Positions 1 through 8,053 of a DNA stretch of 64,000 nucleotides are shown piece by piece. Below the pieces are notes generated by a model. The model was not told the origin of the DNA. It saw nothing but the letters and a program-made list of their open reading frames with translations, and did not search any database. The translations under genes were made by a program, and so were the position numbers. The DNA is from Rhodobacter huangdaonensis. GTDB lineage: Bacteria > Pseudomonadota > Alphaproteobacteria > Rhodobacterales > Rhodobacteraceae. The DNA is taken from assembly GCF_004022465.1 (NCBI RefSeq), contig NZ_SAVA01000002.1:248001-312000 (forward strand), in the 5' to 3' direction. How positions within the stretch are numbered: position 1 is the first letter of the stretch; each line of letters starts with the position of its first letter.

Positions 1-1
1 G

Positions 2-439
2 CAGAGCGTGGCGGGCGAGCGTCCGCCCTTGCGGCGCAACATGGTGGTCGAGGTCGAGCTTTTCGCGCCGAAACGCGCGGCCCTCGTGGTGCCGGCCGAG
101 GCGGTGGCGGGCGGCACCGCGCTTGTGGTGTCGGACGCAGGCACGCTCGAGCCGCGCAAGGTCGAGACCGGCTTCGTCTCGGGCGACCTTGCGGTGGTGA
201 CGAAGGGGCTTGCGGCGGGCGACAGGCTGGTCGTCACCGATCCCGCGATCGCCGTGCCCGGCATGGCGGTGAAGCCGGTCGAGGACGAGACCCGCAAGGC
301 CGAGATCGCCGCCGAGGCGCTCGGTCAGGCGCCCGGTGCGGCAAAGCCCGGCAGCGGCATGGGCGGCGGGTCCGGCGCCGGCATGGGCGGCGGCTCGGGC
401 GGCGGCGGGGCCGGAAAGACCCCGGAGGCCGGCCAATGA
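2..439 (+). CDS. RND efflux periplasmic adaptor, C-terminal fragment (5' cut by window edge)
   Basis: The frame is already open at the left edge, so only the last 145 residues of a longer protein are present. They look like the beta-barrel and membrane-proximal end of an HlyD/AcrA-type membrane-fusion protein (VVPAEAV and GLAAGDRLVV segments), which bridges an inner-membrane RND pump to an outer-membrane channel in the periplasm. The tail after about residue 115 is Gly/Ser/Met-rich and low complexity. The TGA stop overlaps the ATG of the next gene by four bases (ATGA), so the two are co-translated. The substrate cannot be told from this fragment. Confidence 0.8.
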   Translation, partial: QSVAGERPPLRRNMVVEVELFAPKRAALVVPAEAVAGGTALVVSDAGTLEPRKVETGFVSGDLAVVTKGLAAGDRLVVTDPAIAVPGMAVKPVEDETRKAEIAAEALGQAPGAAKPGSGMGGGSGAGMGGGSGGGGAGKTPEAGQ

Positions 440-3400
440 TCCGCCTCTTTGCCGGCCACCGCACCGCCGCCAACATCCTGATGCTGGCGATTGCCGGGCT
501 CGGTCTGCTGGCGCTGCCGATGCTGCAGCGCGACACCTTCCCGGCGACGCCGCCCTCCGAGGTCTCGGTCCGCATCGCCTATCCGGGCGCGGCCCCCGCC
601 GAGGTCGAAACCGGCATCTGCACCGTCGCCGATCCGCTGCTGATGAAGGTCGAGAACCTCGCCAAGCTGACCTGCCTGGCGCGCGAGAATGCCGCACAGA
701 TCACCGCCGAGATCCTCGAGGGCGCGGACATGACGCGCTTTTCGAACGACATCAAGGATGTGGTCGACGGCATCACCAGCTTCCCCGACAAGGCCGAAGA
801 CCCGGTGACGCAGATCGTCGAACGCACGGCCTCGGTCGCCTCGGTCGCGGTCACCGGGCCCGAGGACCCGGCCGTGCTCTACGCCTATGCGCAGGCGCTC
901 GCCGACCGGCTGCGCGCCGATCCGGCGATCTCGCTGGTCGATGTCACGGGCTTTTCCGACCGCGAGGTGGCGGTCGAATTCGACCGCGCCGCGCTCGAAC
1001 GCTTCGGGCTCGACATGGCGGGCGTGGCGACGGCACTCGCGCGCGACAGCTTCGACATGCCGGCCGGCACGCTCGAGGGCGCGGCGGGCGAGACCGCGAT
1101 CCGCTTCCTTGGCGAAAAGCGCACGCCGGCCGAGCTTGCCCAGATCCCGCTGCGCAGCAGCGCCTCGGGCGGCACCGTGCGGCTGGGCGATGTCGCGACG
1201 ATCCGGCCGGGCTTTGCCGATCCGTCGCAGGCGACCTGGTTCAACGGCCATCGCGCCGCCATCGTCGCGGTGTCGAAGACCGCCTCGCAGGACGCACTGA
1301 AGGTCAAGGCGGCGCTCGACCGGCAGATCGCGCGCGCCGCGGCCGAGGCGCCGGCGGGCATCACCCTTGCGATCTCGCAGGATTCGACCTCGAACATCAT
1401 CGAGCGGCTGCGCATCATCGGGGTGAACGGGGTGCAGGGGCTGGTGCTCGTGCTGGTGGCGATGTGGCTCTTCTTCGGGCTCAGGATGTCGTTTTGGGTG
1501 GCGATGGGGCTGCCGGTCAGCTTCCTCGGCGCGATCTTCGCGATGCAGCTGCTCGGCTATACCGTCAACATGATGACGATGGTGGCGCTGCTGGTCGCGA
1601 CCGGGCTCCTGATGGACGATGCCATCGTGATCTCGGAAAACATCGTGCGCCGGCGGCAGGCGGGCGAGGCGCCGCTCGAGGCCGCGGTGAACGGGGTGAA
1701 ACAGGTCGGGCCGGGGGTCATCGCCTCGTTCCTGACCACCGCGATGGTGATCGGCCCGCTCAGCTTCCTCTCCGGCAATATCGGCGCGCTGCTGAAATAC
1801 ATCCCGATCGTGCTGCTGATCACGCTGAGCGTCAGCCTGATCGAGGCCTTCCTGATCCTGCCCGCCCACATGCGCCATTCGCTGGCGGGCGAGTGGCGCC
1901 CGGGCGCCGTCAGCCGCGCGGTGAACGCCGCCTTCGACCGGCTGCGCGACGGGGTGGTGGTGCCGCTCGCGGGGCTGGCGCTGCGTTTCCGCTATCTGAC
2001 CCTTGGCCTCGCGATGCTGCTCGTGGCGCTCTCCGTCGCCCCCTTCACTGGCGGTTTCATCAAGTATCAGAGCTTCCCCACCCTCGAGAGCGACACCGTC
2101 GAGGCGCGGCTGCTGCTCGCTGAAGGCGCGCCACTTGCGCGCACCGAGGCGCGGGTGGCGAAGGTGGTGAAGGCGCTCGAGAAGCTGAACGCCGAGCTGA
2201 GCCCGGATCAGCCGGGCGGCCAGCCGCTGGTGCAAAGCTATACCGTCACCTACGGGGTGAATGCCGACAGCCCGTCGAGCGGGCCGAACATGGCGACGGT
2301 GAGCGCGGCGCTGCTGCCCGCGGGCACCCGCACCACGCCGGTCGGCGCGGTGCTTGATGGCTGGAAGAAGGGCGTCGGCCAGATGCCCGACATGGCGGCC
2401 TTCCGCATCACCGATAAGGAGCGCGGCGCCGGCGGCAAGCCCATCGACCTGCGCCTCGAGGGCGAGGATCTGGCCGAGCTTGCCACCACCGCGCGCGAGC
2501 TGCGCCGCTTCTTCCGCGGCTTCGACGGGGTGCGCGACGTCACCTTCGACCTGCAGCCGGGCAAGCCCGAACTGGTGGTGCGGATGAAACCGGCCGCGGC
2601 GGTGCTTCTCGGCGTCACCCCGCTCGCGCTTGCGACCGAGCTGCGCGCGGCCTTCCGCGGCGACAGCGCCGTCACCTTCGCCGATGGCCGCGGCCCGATC
2701 GACATCGTGGCCCGCCTTGCGGCCTCCGAGCGGCGCGACATCGGCGATGTGCTGGCGCTGCGCGTGCCGGGGGCGACCGGCGCGCTGGTGCCGCTTGCGG
2801 CGGTGGCCGAGGTGACCCAGACCCGCGGCTACAACACCATCACCCATGTGAACGGAATGCGCGCGGTCTCGGTGCAGGGCACGATCGACCCCACCATCGC
2901 CAATGCACGCGAGCTGATGGCGGCGATGCGGGCCGACTACCTGCCCGGGCTCGCCGAGAAGCGGCCGGGGGTGAAGGTCGCGGTGCTGGGCGAGGAGGAG
3001 GACACCGCGACCACCGGCGCCTCGCTTTTGCGCTTCGTGCTGGCGGGCGCGCTTGGCGTCTATCTGCTCCTCGCCTTCACCCTGTCGAGCTTCATCCGCC
3101 CGGTGGCGGTGATCGCCGCGGTGCCGCTGGGCCTGGTCGGGGTGATGTGGGGGCACATGGCGCTCGGGCTGCAGATCTCGCTGCCAAGCCTCGTCGGCCT
3201 CGCCACGCTCGCAGGCGTCGCGGTGAACGACACGATCCTGCTCGATGCCTTCATCGGCGCGCGCCGCGCCGCCGGCATGGCGATGCTCGAGGCCGGGCGC
3301 GAGGCGGTGCGCGACCGCTTCCGCGCGATCTTCCTGACCTCGCTCACCACCGTCGTCGGGCTCGGCCCGCTGCTCTTCGAGCAAAGCACCCAGGCCCAGT

Positions 3401-3564
3401 TCCTGCGCCCGATCGTGGCGAGCCTTGCCTTCGGTCTGACCTCGGCGACGCTGCTGTCGCTGTTCGTGACCCCGGCGATTCTCGCCATTCTCGAGGATCT
3501 CGGCCTCTCGGTCGCCGACCGGGCCGGGCCCGGGGAGGCCCCGCGATCCGCCGCGGCGGGCTGA
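436..3564 (+). CDS. RND efflux transporter permease subunit (AcrB/HAE family)
   Basis: A 1042-residue protein, the usual RND permease length. The pattern is one N-terminal membrane helix (about 9-29), a large periplasmic loop, a helix block from about residue 331, a second large loop and a C-terminal helix block from about 845. The proton-relay motif in helix 4 is present as GLLMDDAIVISEN with Asp394 and Asp395. The helix-10 segment reads AGVAVNDTILL, so the lysine found there in AcrB is missing, as in several RND subfamilies. It would export an unknown compound by proton antiport with the adaptor just upstream, whose stop its start codon overlaps. A large hairpin and a dispersed repeat follow the stop. 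Confidence 0.92.
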   Translation: MIRLFAGHRTAANILMLAIAGLGLLALPMLQRDTFPATPPSEVSVRIAYPGAAPAEVETGICTVADPLLMKVENLAKLTCLARENAAQITAEILEGADMTRFSNDIKDVVDGITSFPDKAEDPVTQIVERTASVASVAVTGPEDPAVLYAYAQALADRLRADPAISLVDVTGFSDREVAVEFDRAALERFGLDMAGVATALARDSFDMPAGTLEGAAGETAIRFLGEKRTPAELAQIPLRSSASGGTVRLGDVATIRPGFADPSQATWFNGHRAAIVAVSKTASQDALKVKAALDRQIARAAAEAPAGITLAISQDSTSNIIERLRIIGVNGVQGLVLVLVAMWLFFGLRMSFWVAMGLPVSFLGAIFAMQLLGYTVNMMTMVALLVATGLLMDDAIVISENIVRRRQAGEAPLEAAVNGVKQVGPGVIASFLTTAMVIGPLSFLSGNIGALLKYIPIVLLITLSVSLIEAFLILPAHMRHSLAGEWRPGAVSRAVNAAFDRLRDGVVVPLAGLALRFRYLTLGLAMLLVALSVAPFTGGFIKYQSFPTLESDTVEARLLLAEGAPLARTEARVAKVVKALEKLNAELSPDQPGGQPLVQSYTVTYGVNADSPSSGPNMATVSAALLPAGTRTTPVGAVLDGWKKGVGQMPDMAAFRITDKERGAGGKPIDLRLEGEDLAELATTARELRRFFRGFDGVRDVTFDLQPGKPELVVRMKPAAAVLLGVTPLALATELRAAFRGDSAVTFADGRGPIDIVARLAASERRDIGDVLALRVPGATGALVPLAAVAEVTQTRGYNTITHVNGMRAVSVQGTIDPTIANARELMAAMRADYLPGLAEKRPGVKVAVLGEEEDTATTGASLLRFVLAGALGVYLLLAFTLSSFIRPVAVIAAVPLGLVGVMWGHMALGLQISLPSLVGLATLAGVAVNDTILLDAFIGARRAAGMAMLEAGREAVRDRFRAIFLTSLTTVVGLGPLLFEQSTQAQFLRPIVASLAFGLTSATLLSLFVTPAILAILEDLGLSVADRAGPGEAPRSAAAG

Positions 3565-3574
3565 GCGCCATGAG

Positions 3575-3613
3575 GGCAGGGGGCGCGACACCGTCCGGTG
3601 CCCGCCCCCTGCC
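3575..3613 (+). terminator. Nested hairpin after the first RND operon, terminator-like
   Basis: GGCAGGGGGCG (3575-3585) pairs perfectly with CGCCCCCTGCC (3603-3613). An inner CACCG/CGGTG stem lies inside the loop. It sits 11 bases after the permease stop. No clear T-run follows, so it may stabilise the 3' end rather than act as a classic intrinsic terminator. Confidence 0.55.
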
Positions 3614-3615
3614 GT

Positions 3616-3684
3616 CTTCCAATCGCGGCAAATATCCCGGGGGGGAATTTCCCGCAGGGAAAGGGGGGGCAGCGCCCCCCTTCC
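3616..3684 (+). repeat. Dispersed two-hairpin intergenic repeat, copy A
   Basis: The order is CTTCCAAT, AAATATCCCGGGGGG, GAA, hairpin 1 TTTCCC-GCA-GGGAAA (3648-3662), then hairpin 2 GGGGGGC-AGC-GCCCCCC (3664-3680). Related copies lie at 27021-27082, 27098-27152, 29023-29090 and 33989-34058. Hairpin 1 differs in sequence between copies but stays paired. All copies are intergenic. Confidence 0.75.
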
Positions 3685-3788
3685 TGGCCATCGCCTGCGC
3701 CGCACCCGATCTGTGCGGATGCGCCCTTGACCTTGCGGCTTCGCGCCCTTCAATTAGGGCCAATCGAACGCAACCGAGGACGAGACAC

Positions 3789-4388
3789 ATGGCTTTCGAA
3801 CTTCCTGCCCTTCCCTATGCCCACGACGCTCTGGCCGATCTGGGCATGTCGAAGGAAACCCTCGAATATCACCACGACCTGCACCACAAGGCCTATGTCG
3901 ACAACGGCAACAAGGCGATCGCGGGCACCGAGTGGGAAGGCAAGTCGGTCGAAGAGATCGTCAAGGGCACCTACCAGGCCGGCGCCGTGGCGCAGAACGG
4001 CATCTTCAACAACGCCTCGCAGCACTGGAACCACACTCAGTTCTGGGAAATGATGGGCCCGGGCGGCAAGGCGATGCCGGGCGAGCTGGAAAAGGCGCTG
4101 GTCGAATCCTTCGGCTCGGTCGCCAAGTTCAAGGAAGACTTCGCCGCCGCCGGCGCCGCGCAGTTCGGCTCGGGCTGGGCATGGCTCGTCAAGGACAAGG
4201 ACGGCGCGCTCAAGGTCACCAAGACCGAGAACGGCGTGAACCCGCTGTGCTTCGGCCAGACCGCGCTGCTTGGCTGTGACGTGTGGGAACATTCCTACTA
4301 CATCGACTTCCGCAACAAGCGCCCGGCCTACCTGACAAACTTCCTCGAGAAGCTGGTGAACTGGGAAAACGTCGCCTCGCGCCTGTAA
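3789..4388 (+). CDS. sodB: Superoxide dismutase, Fe type
   Basis: A 199-residue protein matching the Fe/Mn superoxide dismutase family over its full length. It converts superoxide to hydrogen peroxide and oxygen in the cytoplasm. Metal ligands are visible in the N-terminal YHHDLHHKAYV region, in NNASQHWNH, and in CDVWEHSYY (Asp and His). The Gln in NNASQ is the position that marks Fe enzymes; Mn enzymes usually have Gly there. The ATG is preceded by GAGGACGAGACAC. A TTGACC at 3727-3732 could be a -35 box, but the spaced -10 is weak. A strong terminator follows. Confidence 0.95.
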   Translation: MAFELPALPYAHDALADLGMSKETLEYHHDLHHKAYVDNGNKAIAGTEWEGKSVEEIVKGTYQAGAVAQNGIFNNASQHWNHTQFWEMMGPGGKAMPGELEKALVESFGSVAKFKEDFAAAGAAQFGSGWAWLVKDKDGALKVTKTENGVNPLCFGQTALLGCDVWEHSYYIDFRNKRPAYLTNFLEKLVNWENVASRL

Positions 4389-4412
4389 TCACGGCGATCA
4401 TCGCGACAGACA

Positions 4413-4443
4413 GGCCCGCCGGAGCGATCCGGCGGGCCTTTGC
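4413..4443 (+). terminator. Rho-independent terminator after sodB
   Basis: An 11-base perfect stem, GGCCCGCCGGA / TCCGGCGGGCC, closes a GCGA tetraloop and is followed by TTTGC. Confidence 0.85.
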
Positions 4444-4544
4444 ATGCCCCGGGGGACGGCTGCGGCGCTTTGTCCGGGGCACTGGACATTGGCGGTGAGC
4501 AGGCCCATCTTTGCCGGGCAGGGGGATAAGGACAGGAGGATATC

Positions 4545-4979
4545 ATGCTGCTTTCCAAGGGAATGCGGGTTCTGGTCTCGGACGAGACGCGGGCCCTTCT
4601 TCTGGAGAATGCCGGTGACACGAAAACGCCGGAGCTGCGGCTTGTGGCGGAATGCCGGGCGGCCCCGGAGGTGGAGTTCGCCGACAAGCCCGGCCGCGAG
4701 GGCGACCGGGCGACCGGGCATGGAACCGCCTTCGAGCAGGGCGATCCCGAACGGGTCGGGCAGGAACGCTTCGCACGCGATCTCGTGGCGTTTCTCGGCA
4801 CCCATGCCGGCGCGGCGCGACTCGTCCTGGTGGCGCCGCCGCGGATGCTGGCTGCGCTGCGCGCCGTGTTGCCCGAGGCGCTTGCCGCCGGCGTCGTGGC
4901 GGAACTCGACAAGACCCTGACCGGCCAGCCGCTGCCCGAGGTGGCGCAGGTGCTGGCCGCGGCGCTCGATCCGGTCTGA
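4545..4979 (+). CDS. Host attachment protein-like (PF10116 / baeRF-type family)
   Basis: A 144-residue cytoplasmic protein. The core reads E(R/K)FARDLVAFL, then RLVLVAPPRMLAALRAVLP, which I recognise from the family annotated as 'protein required for attachment to host cells'; these are related to archaeal/eukaryotic release-factor-like domains. The molecular role is not established. The first part contains a charged HGTAFEQGDP segment, also typical. The start is supported by AGGAGG eight bases before the ATG. It stands alone between the sodB terminator and the RarD-type gene. Confidence 0.75.
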   Translation: MLLSKGMRVLVSDETRALLLENAGDTKTPELRLVAECRAAPEVEFADKPGREGDRATGHGTAFEQGDPERVGQERFARDLVAFLGTHAGAARLVLVAPPRMLAALRAVLPEALAAGVVAELDKTLTGQPLPEVAQVLAAALDPV

Positions 4980-5119
4980 CAGAGCGCGCACGACCGGCGC
5001 CGGACCGGATCCCGGGGTCCCATCCGGGATCACGGGCCGGTGAAGCGGCGCCGGACCGGCCGGTCTTCCCTTTCCTTGCCGTTTCGTGCAGTGCTGGCGC
5101 GTAACGGCAGGGGATGGAC

Positions 5120-6013
5120 ATGCGCGAGACGGTCAAGGGGTTCTGGGCACTGATCTCGGTCTGTCTGATCTGGGGCCTGTCGGGCATCTATTACAAGCTG
5201 CTGGCCTCGGTGCCGCCGCTTGAGGTGCTCGCGCATCGCACGGTGTGGTCGGTGGTGTTCTTCGCCGTGGTTCTGGCCTTTCAGGGCCAGCTCGGGGCGC
5301 TGGTCACCGCGCTGCGCAATCCGCGCCAGGCCGCGGCGCTGGCGCTGGCGGCGGTGCTGATCTCGATTAACTGGTTCGGGTTCATCTGGGCGGTGCAGAA
5401 TGGCCGCGCGATGGAGGCGAGCCTTGGCTATTACATCTTCCCGCTGGTCGCGGTGGCGCTTGGCATGATCTTCCTGCGCGAGCGGATGGGCCGGCTGCAG
5501 ACGCTTGCGGTGCTGATTGTCACCTGTGTGGTGCTGTGGCTGACCTGGTCGCTGGGCAAGGCGCCCTGGATCGCGCTGACCCTCGCCGCCACCTTCGGGC
5601 TCTACGGGCTGATCAAGAAGGGCATCGACCTGCCGCCGGCGGTTTCGGTCTGTGCCGAGGTGGTGCTGCTGGCCCCCTTCGCGCTGGCGCTGCTGATCGC
5701 CGAGCATTTCGGCTGGGGCTTTGCGCCGCATTCGGGCAGCTTCGGCGGCGACTGGACGATGAGCGCGCTGCTCGTGTTCTCGGGCGTGATGACCGGCGGG
5801 CCGCTGATGCTGTTCTCCTATGCCGCGCGGCGGGTGCGGCTGGCGACGGTGGGGGTGATGCTCTACCTCAATCCGACGCTGCAATTCCTGGTGGCCGTCG
5901 TCGCCTTCGGCGAGCCGCTGACCCACGCCTATCTCGTCGCCTTCCCGCTGATCTGGGGGGCGCTCGCGCTTTACTCCTTCGCCAGCCTGCGCGGTGCGGC
6001 GCAGGCCGGCTGA
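5120..6013 (+). CDS. rarD: EamA-family permease, RarD type
   Basis: A 297-residue, roughly ten-helix inner-membrane protein. The N-terminal signature (GFWALISVCLIWGLSGIYYK, then a HRTVWS segment) and the NWFGFIWAV and ASLGYYIFPL segments match RarD (chloramphenicol-sensitive protein) of the drug/metabolite transporter superfamily. The substrate is uncertain. Two in-frame ATGs lie six bases apart. AGGGG touches the first (5114) but is six bases from the second, so I chose 5120. The gene ends convergently with the LOG-family gene; a GGCTGAG/CTCAGCC stem spans the two stop codons. Confidence 0.85.
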   Translation: MRETVKGFWALISVCLIWGLSGIYYKLLASVPPLEVLAHRTVWSVVFFAVVLAFQGQLGALVTALRNPRQAAALALAAVLISINWFGFIWAVQNGRAMEASLGYYIFPLVAVALGMIFLRERMGRLQTLAVLIVTCVVLWLTWSLGKAPWIALTLAATFGLYGLIKKGIDLPPAVSVCAEVVLLAPFALALLIAEHFGWGFAPHSGSFGGDWTMSALLVFSGVMTGGPLMLFSYAARRVRLATVGVMLYLNPTLQFLVAVVAFGEPLTHAYLVAFPLIWGALALYSFASLRGAAQAG

Positions 6014-6021
6014 GCCCGGCC

Positions 6022-6582
6022 TCAGCCGAAGGCGGTGACGAGCGCCGCCTCGAGCGCGGCGACATCGGGCACCGTCACCACGAAGTCGCGCAGGCTCGGC
6101 GCGGCAAAGCCTTCGGCGACGATGTTCTCGATCAGCGCGACGAGCGGCTGCCAGTAGCCCTCGGTGTCGAGCAGGAAGATCGGTTTCGTGTGCAGCCCGA
6201 TCTGGCGCCAGGTCAGCACCTCGAAGAACTCGTCAAGCGAGCCGGCGCCGCCCGGCAGCACGACGATCGCGTCCGAATTCATGTACATCACCTTCTTGCG
6301 CTCGTGCATCGTCTCGGTGACGACGAAGGCGGTCAGGTCGCGCTTGCCCACCTCGAGCGGGAAGAGATGGGCGGGAATCACCCCGAAGGTGGCGCCGCCG
6401 GCGGCCTGCGCGGTGCGCGCGACCTCGCCCATCAGCCCGACATCGCCCGCGCCATAGACGAGGCGCCAGTTGCGCGCGGCGAGCAGCGCGCCGGTGGCGC
6501 GCGCCGCCTCGGCATAGGCGGGACGGGCGCCGGGGCGGGCGCCGCAGAAGACGCAGACGGAATGGACGGGAGGCTGGGACAT
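6022..6582 (-). CDS. LOG-family protein (TIGR00730; nucleoside 5'-monophosphate phosphoribohydrolase-like)
   Basis: 186 residues. The Rossmann-type LOG motifs are present: a glycine-rich GAGDVGLMG at 44-52 (usually GGGxxGLMG), MHERKK at 92-97, and PGGAGSLDEFFE from 110 (family PGGxGTxxE). Members hydrolyse the N-glycosidic bond of cytokinin nucleotides or related nucleoside monophosphates; the bacterial substrate here is unknown. I start at the ATG before SQPPVHSVCVFCG rather than an upstream in-frame ATG at 6624, because the family begins near this Cys-containing strand. It is divergent from the LysM gene. Confidence 0.85.
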   Translation of the reverse strand: MSQPPVHSVCVFCGARPGARPAYAEAARATGALLAARNWRLVYGAGDVGLMGEVARTAQAAGGATFGVIPAHLFPLEVGKRDLTAFVVTETMHERKKVMYMNSDAIVVLPGGAGSLDEFFEVLTWRQIGLHTKPIFLLDTEGYWQPLVALIENIVAEGFAAPSLRDFVVTVPDVAALEAALVTAFG

Positions 6583-6738
6583 GGCGGATCCTTCGGATGG
6601 GCCCGTGCGGGCAGCGGAGGCCATCCGGCCGGCGGTTCGGGCGCGCGGGGAGTTGCTTTGTGCCGTGATACCGGCTCAAGTGGGCGGGCTCAAGCCGTGG
6701 CGCAGACCGCGGGCGAAAGAGGGAAAAGGACGACGGCG

Positions 6739-7920
6739 ATGACGGAAGGTGCGGAGGGCAACGGCAAGCGCGCGGGGGCGGGCGGGGTTGCCGCGGGGGC
6801 GGCGGTCGCGGCCGCGATCGTGGCGGTTCTGGTGGGATGGTGGGCGGTGAACGGGCCGGTGCCCGGGGCCGCCCCCGAAAGCGCGGAACCGGCGGCGCCG
6901 AAGGTGGCCGAGCCCGCCACACCCGCCCAGGGCGAGGCCGCGCCCGCCGCGACCACGGCGATGTCGGGCGAGACGACGGGGGCTGCCCCGGCACCTGCGA
7001 CGGCCGCGCCCGCCGTGCCTGCCGAAGGCGCGCGCTTCGACGTGCTGCGGGTGACGCCCGAGGGCGGGCTGACGCTCGCCGGCAAGGCCGCGCCCGGGGC
7101 GACGGTCGAGGTGCTGCTCGACGGTGCGCCGCTTGACACCGTGCATGCCGATGCGAATGGCGATTTCGTGCTTCTGGCCACCACGGTCGCGCCCTCGGCC
7201 TCGGCGCGGGTGCTGAGCGTGAAGGTCACCGGCGCTGATGGCGTCACCCGCGATCTGGCCGAGACCCTGACCGTGGCGCCGAGCCCGGTCGCGCTGGCTC
7301 AGGCGGCGACGGCGGCGGGGGCGGCGCCCGCGGTGGTGGCCGAGCAGGTCGCCGCGGCCGAGACGCTGGCGGCAAAACCGCTCGTCACCGACGGCGCCGG
7401 GGCCGAGGTTCTGGCCGGCGCTTCCGACGTGCTGGTGATCGACACGCTCGCCTTCGGTGCCGACGGCGCGATCGAGATCAGCGGTCGCGGGGCGCCGGCG
7501 GGCGTGGTGCTGCGCGCCTATGTCGACAGCGCCGAGGCGGGGCTTGTGCAGGCAGGCAACGAGGGCGCCTGGCGGATGCAGCTGCCGAAGACGGCGCCCG
7601 GCCGGCACGAGCTGCGCATCGACGCGATCGACGCTGCCGGCAAGGTGGTGGCGCGGGCCGCGACCGGGTTCGACGCCGCGGCGCCCGAGACCCTTGCCGC
7701 AGCGGCCGGGGCGGCCTCGGCGAAAGCGGTAGGGGCGGGGGGCGCCGGTGCTGCCGCCCCGCGCGTCGTCACCATCGCGCCCGGCAATACGCTCTGGGCG
7801 ATCGCGCGCGACACCTATGGCGATCCCTATCTCTATGTGAAGCTGTTCGAGGCGAACCGCGACCAGATCCGCGATCCCGACCTGATCTATCCGGGCCAGG
7901 TCTTCACCCTGCCGGAGTGA
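6739..7920 (+). CDS. Membrane-anchored LysM peptidoglycan-binding protein
   Basis: 393 residues. An N-terminal cytoplasmic stretch is followed by one helix (about 18-34), an Ala/Pro/Glu-rich linker (about 40-95) and two beta-rich repeats that read like bacterial Ig folds (GGLTLAGKAAPGATVEVLLDG; GAIEISGRGAPAGVVLRAYV). A C-terminal LysM domain spans about 342-392 (APGNTLWAIARDTYGDPYLY, IYPGQVFTLP). It should sit in the inner membrane and hold peptidoglycan in the periplasm. The upstream open frame from 5536 overlaps rarD and the LOG gene and is not coding. The ATG at 6739 is the first that leaves a sensible N-terminus. Confidence 0.82.
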   Translation: MTEGAEGNGKRAGAGGVAAGAAVAAAIVAVLVGWWAVNGPVPGAAPESAEPAAPKVAEPATPAQGEAAPAATTAMSGETTGAAPAPATAAPAVPAEGARFDVLRVTPEGGLTLAGKAAPGATVEVLLDGAPLDTVHADANGDFVLLATTVAPSASARVLSVKVTGADGVTRDLAETLTVAPSPVALAQAATAAGAAPAVVAEQVAAAETLAAKPLVTDGAGAEVLAGASDVLVIDTLAFGADGAIEISGRGAPAGVVLRAYVDSAEAGLVQAGNEGAWRMQLPKTAPGRHELRIDAIDAAGKVVARAATGFDAAAPETLAAAAGAASAKAVGAGGAGAAAPRVVTIAPGNTLWAIARDTYGDPYLYVKLFEANRDQIRDPDLIYPGQVFTLPE

Positions 7921-8053
7921 GGCAAAAGGGGCTGGACACCGGCGCGGCGCGGCTTAGGTAGGGGCCGGACACCAGCGGGCAGGGATGCCCCGCCCGTCCT
8001 TTCCGATGACCAGAACCGACAGAAGGCGCCGCCGCCGCGCCAGCGAGGATTCC

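Noticed and set aside
325..3753. A 1142-codon open frame on the minus strand opposite the first RND permease
   Set aside because: High-GC shadow frame: Arg/His/Gly/Ala-rich, no domain, fully opposite a clear RND gene. The same applies to 17004-20102 (-) and 56016-58865 (-).
3727..3755. sodB promoter TTGACC with a -10 at about 3750
   Set aside because: The 17-base-spaced -10 (TCAATT) matches only half of the consensus, so it is mentioned under the gene but not listed as a site.
5536..6738. Long N-terminal extension of the LysM protein frame
   Set aside because: It overlaps rarD and the LOG gene and has shadow-frame composition; the real N-terminus with its membrane helix starts at 6739.
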